Shown here in pieces: positions 1 through 5,157 of a DNA stretch of 6,503 bases. Numbering within the stretch: position 1 is the stretch's first letter; each line of letters begins with the position of its first letter. A program made the position numbers and the translations under genes. The DNA is from Marvinbryantia sp. (GTDB lineage Bacteria; Bacillota; Clostridia; Lachnospirales; Lachnospiraceae), in the NCBI GenBank assembly GCA_016297895.1, contig JAEDFS010000077.1:1-6503 (forward strand), given 5' to 3'. The notes beneath the pieces were generated by a model. That model saw only the letters and a list, made by a program, of their open reading frames with translations, had not been told where the DNA came from and ran no database searches.

Positions 1-803
1 GCTTAAGCCTTTCCGGTGTGTCCATGCAGGCTTTTACGAAAAATCCGCTGGCCAGCCCCTACGTCCTGGGTACTTCATCCGGAGCTTCCTTCGGAGCCGC
101 TTTGGCCATTGCCACCGGTTCTCTAACTTTTCTCGGAAATTCCGCCACTTCCATCGGAGCTTTTGCCGGAGCTCTTCTTGCCATATTAATTGTTTACAGT
201 CTGGCAAAAAGCGGAAGCGAGGTAGCACCGATCCGGCTGGTGCTGGTGGGAACTGCTGTGTCAGCCATGTTTACCGCATTTTCCAATTTTATCATCTACA
301 AAGCACCTGACGAATCCAAAATAGGTGCGGTAACCTTCTGGATGCTGGGAAGTGTTGCCACTGCCGAATGGTCCGACCTTCTTCCTGTTTTCATCGTCCT
401 GATTCCCGGAATGATCTGCCTGTACGCCCTCTCCTCCTCGCTGAATGCCATGCTGATGGGAGAAAGCAGTGCCGTTACTTTGGGGGTCAACGTGAACAGG
501 ATTCGAAAAATCACTATTTTTATTTCTGCCCTGATGACTGGAACCGCAGTGGCCGTAGCCGGCTGCATCGGTTTTGTCGGACTGGTAGTTCCCCATATTG
601 TCCGTTCCATGGTGGGGGCAGATCACCGAAAAGTCATTCCCATCTCCACACTGCTGGGTGCCATTTTTATGGTCTGGGTAGATGTGGGTGCACGCATGTG
701 GGATGCACCCGGAGAAATCCCCATAGGCATCATCACTTCCATGCTGGGAGCGCCGTTCTTCCTGTGGATGCTGAAGACCAGAAAATACTCATTCGGGAAA
801 TAA
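1..803 (+). CDS. FecCD/BtuC-family ABC importer permease, 5' truncated by window edge
   Basis: This is the membrane permease of a type II ABC importer, the family that brings ferric siderophores, haem or cobalamin across the cytoplasmic membrane. The reading frame is open to the left edge (LSLSG precedes the GTG at 18), so that GTG is internal and not the start. The visible part opens with the family signature SGVSMQAFTKNPLASPYVLG, which normally lies about 60-70 residues into a protein of roughly 330 residues, so the first transmembrane helices are missing. Numbering from the GTG at 18, hydrophobic segments follow at about 48-66, 74-95, 121-142, 167-190, 208-225 and 236-252. The cytoplasmic coupling loop that touches the ATPase is seen at about 149-166 (GESSAVTLGVNVNRIRK). 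The hallmark GFVGLVVPHIVR lies at 185-196. The C-terminus is complete. The ATPase gene begins 4 bases after the stop, or 16 if its internal start is used. The family is clear; the substrate cannot be told from the permease. Confidence 0.95.
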   Translation, partial: LSLSGVSMQAFTKNPLASPYVLGTSSGASFGAALAIATGSLTFLGNSATSIGAFAGALLAILIVYSLAKSGSEVAPIRLVLVGTAVSAMFTAFSNFIIYKAPDESKIGAVTFWMLGSVATAEWSDLLPVFIVLIPGMICLYALSSSLNAMLMGESSAVTLGVNVNRIRKITIFISALMTGTAVAVAGCIGFVGLVVPHIVRSMVGADHRKVIPISTLLGAIFMVWVDVGARMWDAPGEIPIGIITSMLGAPFFLWMLKTRKYSFGK

Positions 804-807
804 TCTT

Positions 808-1572
808 ATGGAGAAATATATGTTACAGGTAGAAAATCTAAGTTATCATATAAAACAAAAAACAATTTTACAGCATGTCTCACTGGAAGTGAAAAAGGGA
901 GAATTTGTGGGAATCCTGGGGCCCAATGGGAGTGGCAAGTCCACGCTTCTGAAAAACATTTACAAGCTGCTGATACCCGCAGAAGGTCAAATCTCCCTGG
1001 AAGGAAAAAATCTCCTCCGGATGAGCAGCCGGAAAATGGCGCAGTATATCGCCGTAGTCGCCCAGGAGAATGAGGCAAATTTTGATTTCACCGTACGGGA
1101 AGTTGTACAGATGGGACGATATCCAAGGAAAGGCCTTCTGGAAACCGCCAACCACCAGGATGCCGAAATCATACAGCGATCCCTGCAGCAGGTAGGCATG
1201 GATTCCCTTATTGACAGAAGTTTTCTGAGTCTGTCCGGAGGAGAAAAACAGAGGATCCTGATTGCCCGGGCACTGGCTCAGGAAACAGAAATGATTATTC
1301 TGGATGAACCCACAAACCATCTGGATATCGGCAGCCAGATCAAGACACTGAATCTACTGAAGCAGTCCGGGAAAACGGTTCTGACTGCCCTCCATGACCT
1401 TTCTATAGCCGCACGATACTGTGACCGTATCTATGTATTAAAGAACGGAGAGGTATATGCCAGCGGAAAAACCGGGGAAATTATCACTTCAAAACTTGTG
1501 GAGAATCTCTATCAGCTTAAATCCGATGTTTTCACCCGGAATAACCGGACATTTATTGATTATGACTGTTGA
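808..1572 (+). CDS. ABC importer ATPase, FecE/BtuD type
   Basis: This cytoplasmic ATPase drives the importer whose permease lies just upstream. All nucleotide-binding motifs are intact: Walker A GPNGSGKST at 38-46, Q-loop glutamine at 86, signature LSGGE at 142-146, Walker B MIILDE at 162-167, D-loop NHLD at 170-173 and switch histidine 196 (LHD). VREVVQMGRYPR at about 96-107 is typical of the siderophore/cobalamin subfamily. The 254-residue length is normal. Two starts are possible. ATG 808 has only a weak GGGAA at 795-799. ATG 820, giving MLQVENLSYH, has GGAG at 810-813 with a 6-base gap and fits family N-termini better, so 820 may be the true start. The gene is almost certainly co-transcribed with the permease. 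Its last codons overlap, on the other strand, the end of a small regulator-like stub at 1560-1616, so its final few residues (about DYDC) may have been altered by a rearrangement. Confidence 0.95.
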   Translation: MEKYMLQVENLSYHIKQKTILQHVSLEVKKGEFVGILGPNGSGKSTLLKNIYKLLIPAEGQISLEGKNLLRMSSRKMAQYIAVVAQENEANFDFTVREVVQMGRYPRKGLLETANHQDAEIIQRSLQQVGMDSLIDRSFLSLSGGEKQRILIARALAQETEMIILDEPTNHLDIGSQIKTLNLLKQSGKTVLTALHDLSIAARYCDRIYVLKNGEVYASGKTGEIITSKLVENLYQLKSDVFTRNNRTFIDYDC

Positions 1573-1616
1573 CCGTCCAGAATCCTTTTGCATATGCCGT
1601 CGGCGTACTTCTTCAT
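1560..1616 (-). pseudogene. 18-codon stub resembling the start of an XRE-type regulator
   Basis: On the - strand, ATG at 1616-1614 opens a short frame MKKYADGICKRILDGQQS ending in TAA at 1562-1560. A canonical GGAGG (+ strand CCTCC at 1627-1631) lies 10 bases upstream of the ATG, and a possible -10 box TATTAT lies further up at 1662-1657, with no convincing -35. The pattern of a charged start followed by Ala/Ile-Cys-x-Arg-Ile resembles the first helix of small Clostridial XRE/HTH regulators, from memory of that family. The helix-turn-helix that should follow is absent, so I read it as a gene cut after about 15 codons. It could also be an unrelated small peptide, or chance. Its end overlaps the end of the ABC ATPase gene on the opposite strand, which puts the likely breakpoint there. 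Confidence 0.35.
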
Positions 1617-1617
1617 G

Positions 1618-1649
1618 GCAGTACCACCTCCAATAGGGGGTGGTACTGC
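1618..1649. repeat. Near-perfect 14-bp inverted repeat with AATA loop
   Basis: GCAGTACCACCTCC at 1618-1631 pairs with GGGGGTGGTACTGC at 1636-1649 around the loop AATA. Eleven outer pairs are perfect and the inner three include one G-U. No T-run follows on either strand, so it is a poor intrinsic terminator. It covers the GGAGG and start region of the - strand stub at 1560-1616, as expected for an autoregulator's operator or an RNA hairpin that hides a ribosome site. It could also be the remnant of a small inverted-repeat element. Confidence 0.75.
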
Positions 1650-1719
1650 TCAATGCATAATATAAGAACCATGCATCTCTACATGATCCCTTTGATTAGT
1701 CCTTTTGCCGAAGCAGAAT

Positions 1720-1745
1720 CAGAAGAGTGTTCTTCTGTCATTTTT
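1720..1745 (+). terminator. Possible weak intrinsic terminator or attenuator upstream of the first methyltransferase
   Basis: CAGAAGA at 1720-1726 pairs perfectly with TCTTCTG at 1731-1737 around the loop GTGT, followed by TCA and five T. The stem is short and AT-rich, so termination would be partial at best. It could end the transporter transcript or attenuate read-through into the methyltransferases. The rest of the 1573-1859 spacer holds the 1618-1649 hairpin, a pair of ATGCAT palindromes at 1653-1658 and 1671-1676, and a C/G-rich palindrome around 1770-1780. I see no convincing promoter: TTGTAC at 1784-1789 and TATTCT at 1807-1812 have 17-base spacing but match the consensus poorly. Confidence 0.3.
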
Positions 1746-1844
1746 ACGCTTATTCCCTCCCCAAAATATCCCCCTGGGGAGCTTGTACCTGCCATCGGTT
1801 TTTGCTATTCTTATTTTCGGAAAATCGTATTACATTTAAATGAC

Positions 1845-1850
1845 AGGAAA
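1845..1850 (+). promoter_or_regulatory. Ribosome binding site deciding the start of the first methyltransferase
   Basis: AGGAAA at 1845-1850 sits 9 bases before ATG 1860, with a second AGGA at 1853-1856 that is closer than usual. The frame is open back to 1569, but that upstream translation is not protein-like. ATG 1860 also aligns this protein with its downstream paralogue in length, 252 versus 253 residues. Confidence 0.6.
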
Positions 1851-1859
1851 GCAGGAACT

Positions 1860-2618
1860 ATGCAGGGACAACTAAAAGAACTGGAACAATACTGGAGCAG
1901 CCGTGCCAAAGGATACTCCATGGTAAATCAGGAAGAATTAGCCGGAGAACAGCGGGAAAAATGGCTGTCTTATCTCAAAAAACATTTTCCTGACAAATCC
2001 CCGGAAGAAATCTCCGTACTTGACGTAGGAACAGGCCCCGGATTTTTTGCTATTATTCTGGCTGAAGCAGGATACCGGGTGACAGCTGTGGATTACACAG
2101 CAGAAATGTTGAAAGAGGCACAGAAAAATGCAGGCATACTGTCCGATTCCATAACCTGGATGGCGATGGATGCACAGCATCTTACATTTGAAGATCATCT
2201 GTTTGATGTGATCGTAACGCGCAATCTGACCTGGAATCTCGACGAACCGGATCAGGCATACAGGGAATGGCACCGGGTGTTAAAGCCGGGCGGAACACTG
2301 TTGAACTTTGATGCAAACTGGTACGCTTACCTCTTTGATGAGGAAAAGCGACGGCTGTATGAAGTGGATCGGGCTAATGTTGCCAGGTTAAACCTGGAGG
2401 ATCAATACACCTGTACGGATATTGACACAATGGAGACACTTGCACGGAACATGCCATTATCAAACACCCATCGTCCGGGATGGGATAGAAAAATCCTTAC
2501 TAAGCTTGGTTTTTCTTCTATTCTGATCGAGGAAGACATGGGCGATCAGGTTTACAGTTTTATGGAAAGGATCAATAATGCGGCCACACCATTATTCTGT
2601 GTGCAGGCATATAAGTAA
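1860..2618 (+). CDS. Class I SAM-dependent methyltransferase, first of a tandem pair
   Basis: This is a 252-residue soluble enzyme of the Rossmann-fold methyltransferase superfamily, predicted to move a methyl group from S-adenosylmethionine to a small molecule. Motif I VLDVGTGPG at 53-61 forms the SAM-binding loop, acidic Asp79 at the end of strand 2 should bind the ribose, and MDAQHL at 104-109 supplies the usual Asp near the adenine. TRNLTWNL at 121-128 follows strand 4, and HRVLKPGGTLLNFDANWY is the typical strand 5 region. The C-terminal part, with a RPGWD motif, is a specific cap that probably selects the substrate. There is no signal peptide or membrane segment. It lies 287 bases after an importer ATPase and 5 bases before a clear paralogue, so the two methyltransferases are one transcription unit. 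Involvement in handling a metal ligand is inferred from position only. Fold and SAM use are secure; the acceptor is unknown. Confidence 0.9.
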   Translation: MQGQLKELEQYWSSRAKGYSMVNQEELAGEQREKWLSYLKKHFPDKSPEEISVLDVGTGPGFFAIILAEAGYRVTAVDYTAEMLKEAQKNAGILSDSITWMAMDAQHLTFEDHLFDVIVTRNLTWNLDEPDQAYREWHRVLKPGGTLLNFDANWYAYLFDEEKRRLYEVDRANVARLNLEDQYTCTDIDTMETLARNMPLSNTHRPGWDRKILTKLGFSSILIEEDMGDQVYSFMERINNAATPLFCVQAYK

Positions 2619-2623
2619 ACGTT

Positions 2624-3385
2624 ATGGAATTTAAAGAGACGCTTCGCCCGGACTCCGGGGAGATTAAAAACAGAATTGTGAATTACTGGACAAAACGCAG
2701 TCATGAATTCGGCCAACTTCGTGAAAAAGAACAGGCCTCAGAAACCGGGCAGGCCTGGCTTGCGGAAATCACACAGAATATGCCTCAGACAGGAAAACTG
2801 CTTAAAATTCTGGATGTGGGCTGTGGGACAGGAATGTTTGCACTCATGCTGTCAGCACAGGGGCATGAAGCGGTTGGCATAGACCTGACAGAGCATATGA
2901 TCCTGCATGCCAGAGAGCTTGCCGCAAAGCAGCATTCCTCCGCAAAATTCTACTGCATGGACGCCGAAAATCCGGACTTTCCGGACAATACCTTCGATAT
3001 GGTCATAACCCGCAACCTGACATGGACACTTCCCCATGCGGATCAGGCTTATGCACAATGGTTCCGCATCCTGAAAAACGGCGGTATTCTGCTGAATTTT
3101 GATGCAGATTACGGGCATGACAGCTGCAATAAAGACACTTCTTCTCTTCCTCCCGTCCATGCCCATCGTTCCATGCCACAGGAAATGCTTCAGGAATGCG
3201 ATTCAATCAAAACCCAGCTTGAAATCAGCTGCAAATCACGTCCTTCCTGGGATATGGAGCTTTTGCAGAAAGTTGGATATAAAGATATATCAGCAGATAC
3301 CGGTATTTCTGCCAGAATATACAAAGACTATAGTGAATTTTTCAATCCAACCCCCATGTTCCTTATCCGTGCTGTAAAGCCTTAG
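2624..3385 (+). CDS. Class I SAM-dependent methyltransferase, second of a tandem pair
   Basis: This 253-residue enzyme has the same fold and subfamily as the preceding gene. Motif I ILDVGCGTG lies at 62-70, the ribose-binding Asp at 87 (GIDLT), MDAENP at 112-117, TRNLTWTL at 129-136, and FRILKNGGILLNFDADY follows. RPSWD near the C-terminus matches RPGWD of its partner. The two proteins share these blocks but differ widely elsewhere, so this is an old duplication or two separately recruited family members, not a recent copy. The gap to the previous gene is 5 bases with no good Shine-Dalgarno before ATG 2624, so translation is probably coupled to the upstream gene. A strong terminator follows 8 bases after the stop, making this the last gene of the unit. 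The two enzymes may methylate successive positions of one compound or form a heterodimer; neither can be seen from sequence. Confidence 0.9.
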   Translation: MEFKETLRPDSGEIKNRIVNYWTKRSHEFGQLREKEQASETGQAWLAEITQNMPQTGKLLKILDVGCGTGMFALMLSAQGHEAVGIDLTEHMILHARELAAKQHSSAKFYCMDAENPDFPDNTFDMVITRNLTWTLPHADQAYAQWFRILKNGGILLNFDADYGHDSCNKDTSSLPPVHAHRSMPQEMLQECDSIKTQLEISCKSRPSWDMELLQKVGYKDISADTGISARIYKDYSEFFNPTPMFLIRAVKP

Positions 3386-3393
3386 TGGATACC

Positions 3394-3440
3394 AAAAAAG
3401 GAAAAAGATGCAGATATGTCATGCAGCTTTTTCCTTTTTT
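3394..3440. terminator. Strong bidirectional intrinsic terminator
   Basis: AAAAAAGGAAAAAG at 3394-3407 pairs perfectly with CTTTTTCCTTTTTT at 3427-3440. The inner TGCA/TGCA pairs extend the stem after one mismatch. Read on either strand the hairpin ends in six T, so it can stop transcription both from the methyltransferase gene (stop at 3385) and from the - strand DJ-1/PfpI remnant whose stop is at 3446. Confidence 0.85.
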
Positions 3441-3445
3441 CCATT

Positions 3446-3690
3446 TTAACCCATTTCCTGATCCCATTCATATCCAATTGCACCAGCGATACGAATTGCC
3501 ACTTCCAGGTCAATCAGATCACTGATCACCCCCAGCGCCATGTCTATTCCCGCCATCGTAGAACTGCCGGAATAACCAATATGTCTTCTACCTCCTGGGG
3601 GATCAGTATTTCTGTCCAGATCTTTACTCCCTGGTTGCTGGTTACAATTATCTTTCTATATAACAAGCCGCCTGGGGGATATATAGATAT
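3446..3690 (-). pseudogene. DJ-1/PfpI-family protein remnant, internally deleted and frameshifted
   Basis: Two - strand pieces in different frames resemble one DJ-1/PfpI (GlxA/isonitrile hydratase-like) protein. The C-terminal piece, about 3446-3567, reads SSTMAGIDMALGVISDL, then EVAIRIAGAIGYEWDQEMG and a stop at 3448-3446. This matches the family's late block, usually S-A-G-I-D-M followed by a helix and a Tyr-x-Trp end. The N-terminal-side piece, about 3568-3660, reads VTSNQGVKIWTEIL and EDILVIP, matching the early block before the P-G-G loop. In intact relatives some 80-100 residues, including the nucleophile-elbow cysteine, separate these blocks. Here they are almost adjacent, and the frame changes between them. 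The early frame runs into TGA at 3693-3691 with no plausible start, so the true N-terminus is also lost. No function should remain. Family assignment is from motif memory; the later block is the stronger match. Confidence 0.6.
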
Positions 3691-3709
3691 TCATATTTCG
3701 CATACATAT

Positions 3710-3898
3710 ACAGTAAGTTCAACGCTCGCACCCGCATTTTTCAGTTTGGGCAGTGCTGATGCTACTTCGCAGCAATCGCCGCAATATCAAAAAGTATTAA
3801 AAGAGGCAGGCGTTCCTTATACCGTAAAAGAATACGAAGGCGGACAACACCCGTTTATTCATTCCCCCTATCCTGAAAAGCAGTTAAAATCACATTGA
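3710..3898 (+). pseudogene. C-terminal fragment of an alpha/beta hydrolase
   Basis: The + frame ending at TGA 3896-3898 contains LAPAFFSLGSADATS, then YQKVLKEAGVPYTVKEYEGG and QHPF. This is the usual C-terminal pattern of alpha/beta hydrolases of the dienelactone-hydrolase/esterase kind: a strand leading to the acidic loop (GSAD), a helix, a strand, and the catalytic His (here in GGQHPF). The open frame extends back to 3416, but before about 3710 its translation is not hydrolase-like and overlaps the DJ-1/PfpI remnant on the other strand. The core domain with the nucleophile serine is missing upstream, and no start codon or ribosome site is visible. It cannot encode a working hydrolase. It is in the same frame as the next fragment, separated only by the stop codon. 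Confidence 0.6.
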
Positions 3899-4112
3899 TT
3901 ACTATCGCCATTAGAGCAAAGGTACAATTTGACCACCTTTATTCTAACGCTTAATTCCGACAGCAACAGTAAGTTTTACGGTAAAATTGACATTGACAAT
4001 ATCGGTATTGGCGGACATTCGCAGGGCGGTTCAGGAACTATAAATGCTGTTACGGCACAAGATAACGGCAACCGTTACAAAGTGATGTATGCGGCAAGCG
4101 CACCGACATTAG
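3899..4112 (+). pseudogene. Central fragment of an alpha/beta hydrolase with GHSQGG nucleophile elbow
   Basis: The frame directly after the stop at 3898 reads FILTLNSDSNSKFYGKI, then DIDNIGIGGHSQGGSGTINA and YKVMYAASAP. G-H-S-Q-G-G is the nucleophile elbow of an alpha/beta hydrolase, with Ser as nucleophile and the preceding strand (NIGIGG) in the expected place. The similarity stops at about 4112, where a terminator hairpin begins; the remaining codons to 4192 read through the hairpin and are not hydrolase-like. There is no start codon or ribosome site in a sensible place, and both the N-terminal strands and the catalytic Asp/His part are missing. In an intact protein this segment comes before the kind of segment found at 3710-3898, so the order is reversed. 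The base composition looks more AT-rich than in the flanking operons. Confidence 0.65.
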
Positions 4113-4150
4113 AAAAGCCATATACAGTTTTATTCCTGTACATGGCTTTT
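4113..4150. terminator. Bidirectional intrinsic terminator
   Basis: AAAAGCCAT at 4113-4121 pairs with ATGGCTTTT at 4142-4150, and after one A/C mismatch TACAG at 4123-4127 pairs with CTGTA at 4136-4140 around an 8-base loop. Each strand ends in four T. It lies 10 bases beyond the stop of the - strand DUF4432 gene, so its present role is probably to end the kinase-epimerase transcript. It may once have served the + strand hydrolase as well. Confidence 0.75.
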
Positions 4151-4160
4151 CACACTCTCA

Positions 4161-5144
4161 TCACTTATATTTTTCACATGAATCTTTCATAGTGATTTTT
4201 ACTTTATATGTTTTCTTTTCTCCTGGATTTAAGAATTTCAGCATTCCCGTCTTTCTCATCACATCACGTCCGTCCGGATAGCAGTTGCCGCATTCCAGAC
4301 CGAGCACATAATCTCTGACTCCCATCATCTTCCATTCTACAAAGCCATCAAGGTCCGATGCATCAAAGCTGATGCGAAGTCCCACATTCAATTTGGGCTG
4401 ATAGATTTCTGCACTTCCATTTGAATCAGAAAATTTATGGTAATAACATCGCTCCTGATATCCTGCTGCGGGTATTTCCATATGCATCCAGTTTTCGATA
4501 TCATCCGCTGCATGAGCATCTCTTGGTATCACTTCGACAGATGGGATCGTAATCACGCTGTCCTCGTCCAGAAGCGGATATCCCATGTTCATATGATACA
4601 AAATTTCCATCGGTTCCACCCTGTCGCCGGTATTCGTGATACTGTCACAGATCTCAAACTCATTTGTTTCTGTTGAGACAATGATCTCTCGTTCCAGTCT
4701 CAGTTTTCTGCCAAAGATCTGCTCATCCTTTGTTACCGTATGGACGATCAGCTTCCCGTTATTTTCAACAAAGTATGCCTGTTCGCAAGGATAATTTGTA
4801 ATGGAGCCATGTAACGGCAGATCTTCTCCCTCATCCGTACATGGACTTCCTACTGCCTGCAATCCGCAGGTGGTAAGAAACCCGGCAGTAAAGGAGGACA
4901 GCCAGTTACTGCCTATGCTGTCATAGTAGGCCGGTGCCACATAACCGCACGCAGACATGTAACTCATATTGATTCCTTTGTAGCGGAGTCTTGTAATATC
5001 TCCATTTCGGTCAGGGGAAATTGTAAGCTCCAGCCCCTTTCCGTTATTCACTTCAAACAGGCGCATACCATCGCCCTTTCCTCCTACCAGACGGTGTTCT
5101 TCGATTCCATAGAGTTGGGAATCATGTCCGATATATGGATTCAT
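4161..5144 (-). CDS. DUF4432 family aldose 1-epimerase-like protein
   Basis: This 327-residue cytoplasmic protein is full length. It belongs to the DUF4432 branch of the galactose-mutarotase superfamily, beta-sandwich proteins thought to bind or interconvert sugar anomers. Family landmarks are SPDRNGDI at 43-50, FTAGFLTTCGL at 85-95, GSPCTDEGE at 99-107, LHGSITNYP at 111-119, LYHMNMGYPLL at 182-192 and LGLECGNCYPDGRD at 281-294. His112, His184 and Glu284 are in blocks that plausibly correspond to the catalytic His/Glu of mutarotases; that mapping is inference. ATG 5144 has a canonical GGAGG 8 bases upstream, overlapping the end region of the kinase gene 13 bases away, so the two genes are one operon and probably translationally coupled. 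A terminator follows 10 bases after the stop. Its role is likely to supply the correct anomer of the sugar used by the kinase pathway. The substrate is unknown. Confidence 0.9.
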   Translation of the reverse strand: MNPYIGHDSQLYGIEEHRLVGGKGDGMRLFEVNNGKGLELTISPDRNGDITRLRYKGINMSYMSACGYVAPAYYDSIGSNWLSSFTAGFLTTCGLQAVGSPCTDEGEDLPLHGSITNYPCEQAYFVENNGKLIVHTVTKDEQIFGRKLRLEREIIVSTETNEFEICDSITNTGDRVEPMEILYHMNMGYPLLDEDSVITIPSVEVIPRDAHAADDIENWMHMEIPAAGYQERCYYHKFSDSNGSAEIYQPKLNVGLRISFDASDLDGFVEWKMMGVRDYVLGLECGNCYPDGRDVMRKTGMLKFLNPGEKKTYKVKITMKDSCEKYK

Positions 5145-5152
5145 CCTGATAT

Positions 5153-5157
5153 CCTCC
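5153..5157 (-). promoter_or_regulatory. Shine-Dalgarno GGAGG of the DUF4432 gene
   Basis: On the - strand GGAGG at 5157-5153 lies immediately after the kinase stop codon TAA (5160-5158) and 8 bases before ATG 5144. Ribosomes ending the kinase would sit on this site, which supports coupled translation and fixes the epimerase start. Confidence 0.85.

Larger units (their letters stand above)
3386..4160. other. Gene-debris zone between two convergent operons
   Basis: These roughly 775 bases hold no intact gene. They contain, in order, a bidirectional terminator, a DJ-1/PfpI remnant (- strand), a short stretch around 3691-3709 where I recognise nothing, two alpha/beta-hydrolase fragments (+ strand) and a second bidirectional terminator. 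No inverted-repeat insertion-sequence ends, transposase pieces or target-site duplications were seen, so the cause of the decay is not visible. Confidence 0.7.

Noticed and set aside
261..832. Overlapping open frames on both strands inside the permease gene
   Set aside because: They are shadows of the FecCD coding frame, which is supported by strong family motifs through the same bases.
1634..1652. GGGTGGTACTGC resembling the T-box riboswitch consensus AGGGTGGNACCGCG
   Set aside because: The match is partial, there are only about 60 bases between the ATPase stop and this point, too few for stem I and specifier loop, and no terminator with a T-run follows directly. The match is explained by the local palindrome.
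1569..1859. Open frame upstream of the first methyltransferase that would add 97 residues at its N-terminus
   Set aside because: The translation is not protein-like, begins at a TTG inside the ATPase stop region, crosses two hairpins, and would make the protein about 97 residues longer than its paralogue. ATG 1860 has an acceptable ribosome site.
3591..3690. Two similar CCTGGGGGAT segments at about 3592-3602 and 3671-3680, considered as repeats or att-like sites
   Set aside because: The match is about 10 bases with no extension, no flanking integrase and no terminal symmetry. A similar CCCCTGGGG at about 1771-1779 suggests chance.
3416..3709. First part of the long + strand frame read as a membrane protein (hydrophobic start)
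   Set aside because: It begins inside the terminator hairpin, its hydrophobicity comes from the T-rich stem, and the opposite strand carries recognisable DJ-1/PfpI sequence. Only the part after about 3710 looks like protein.
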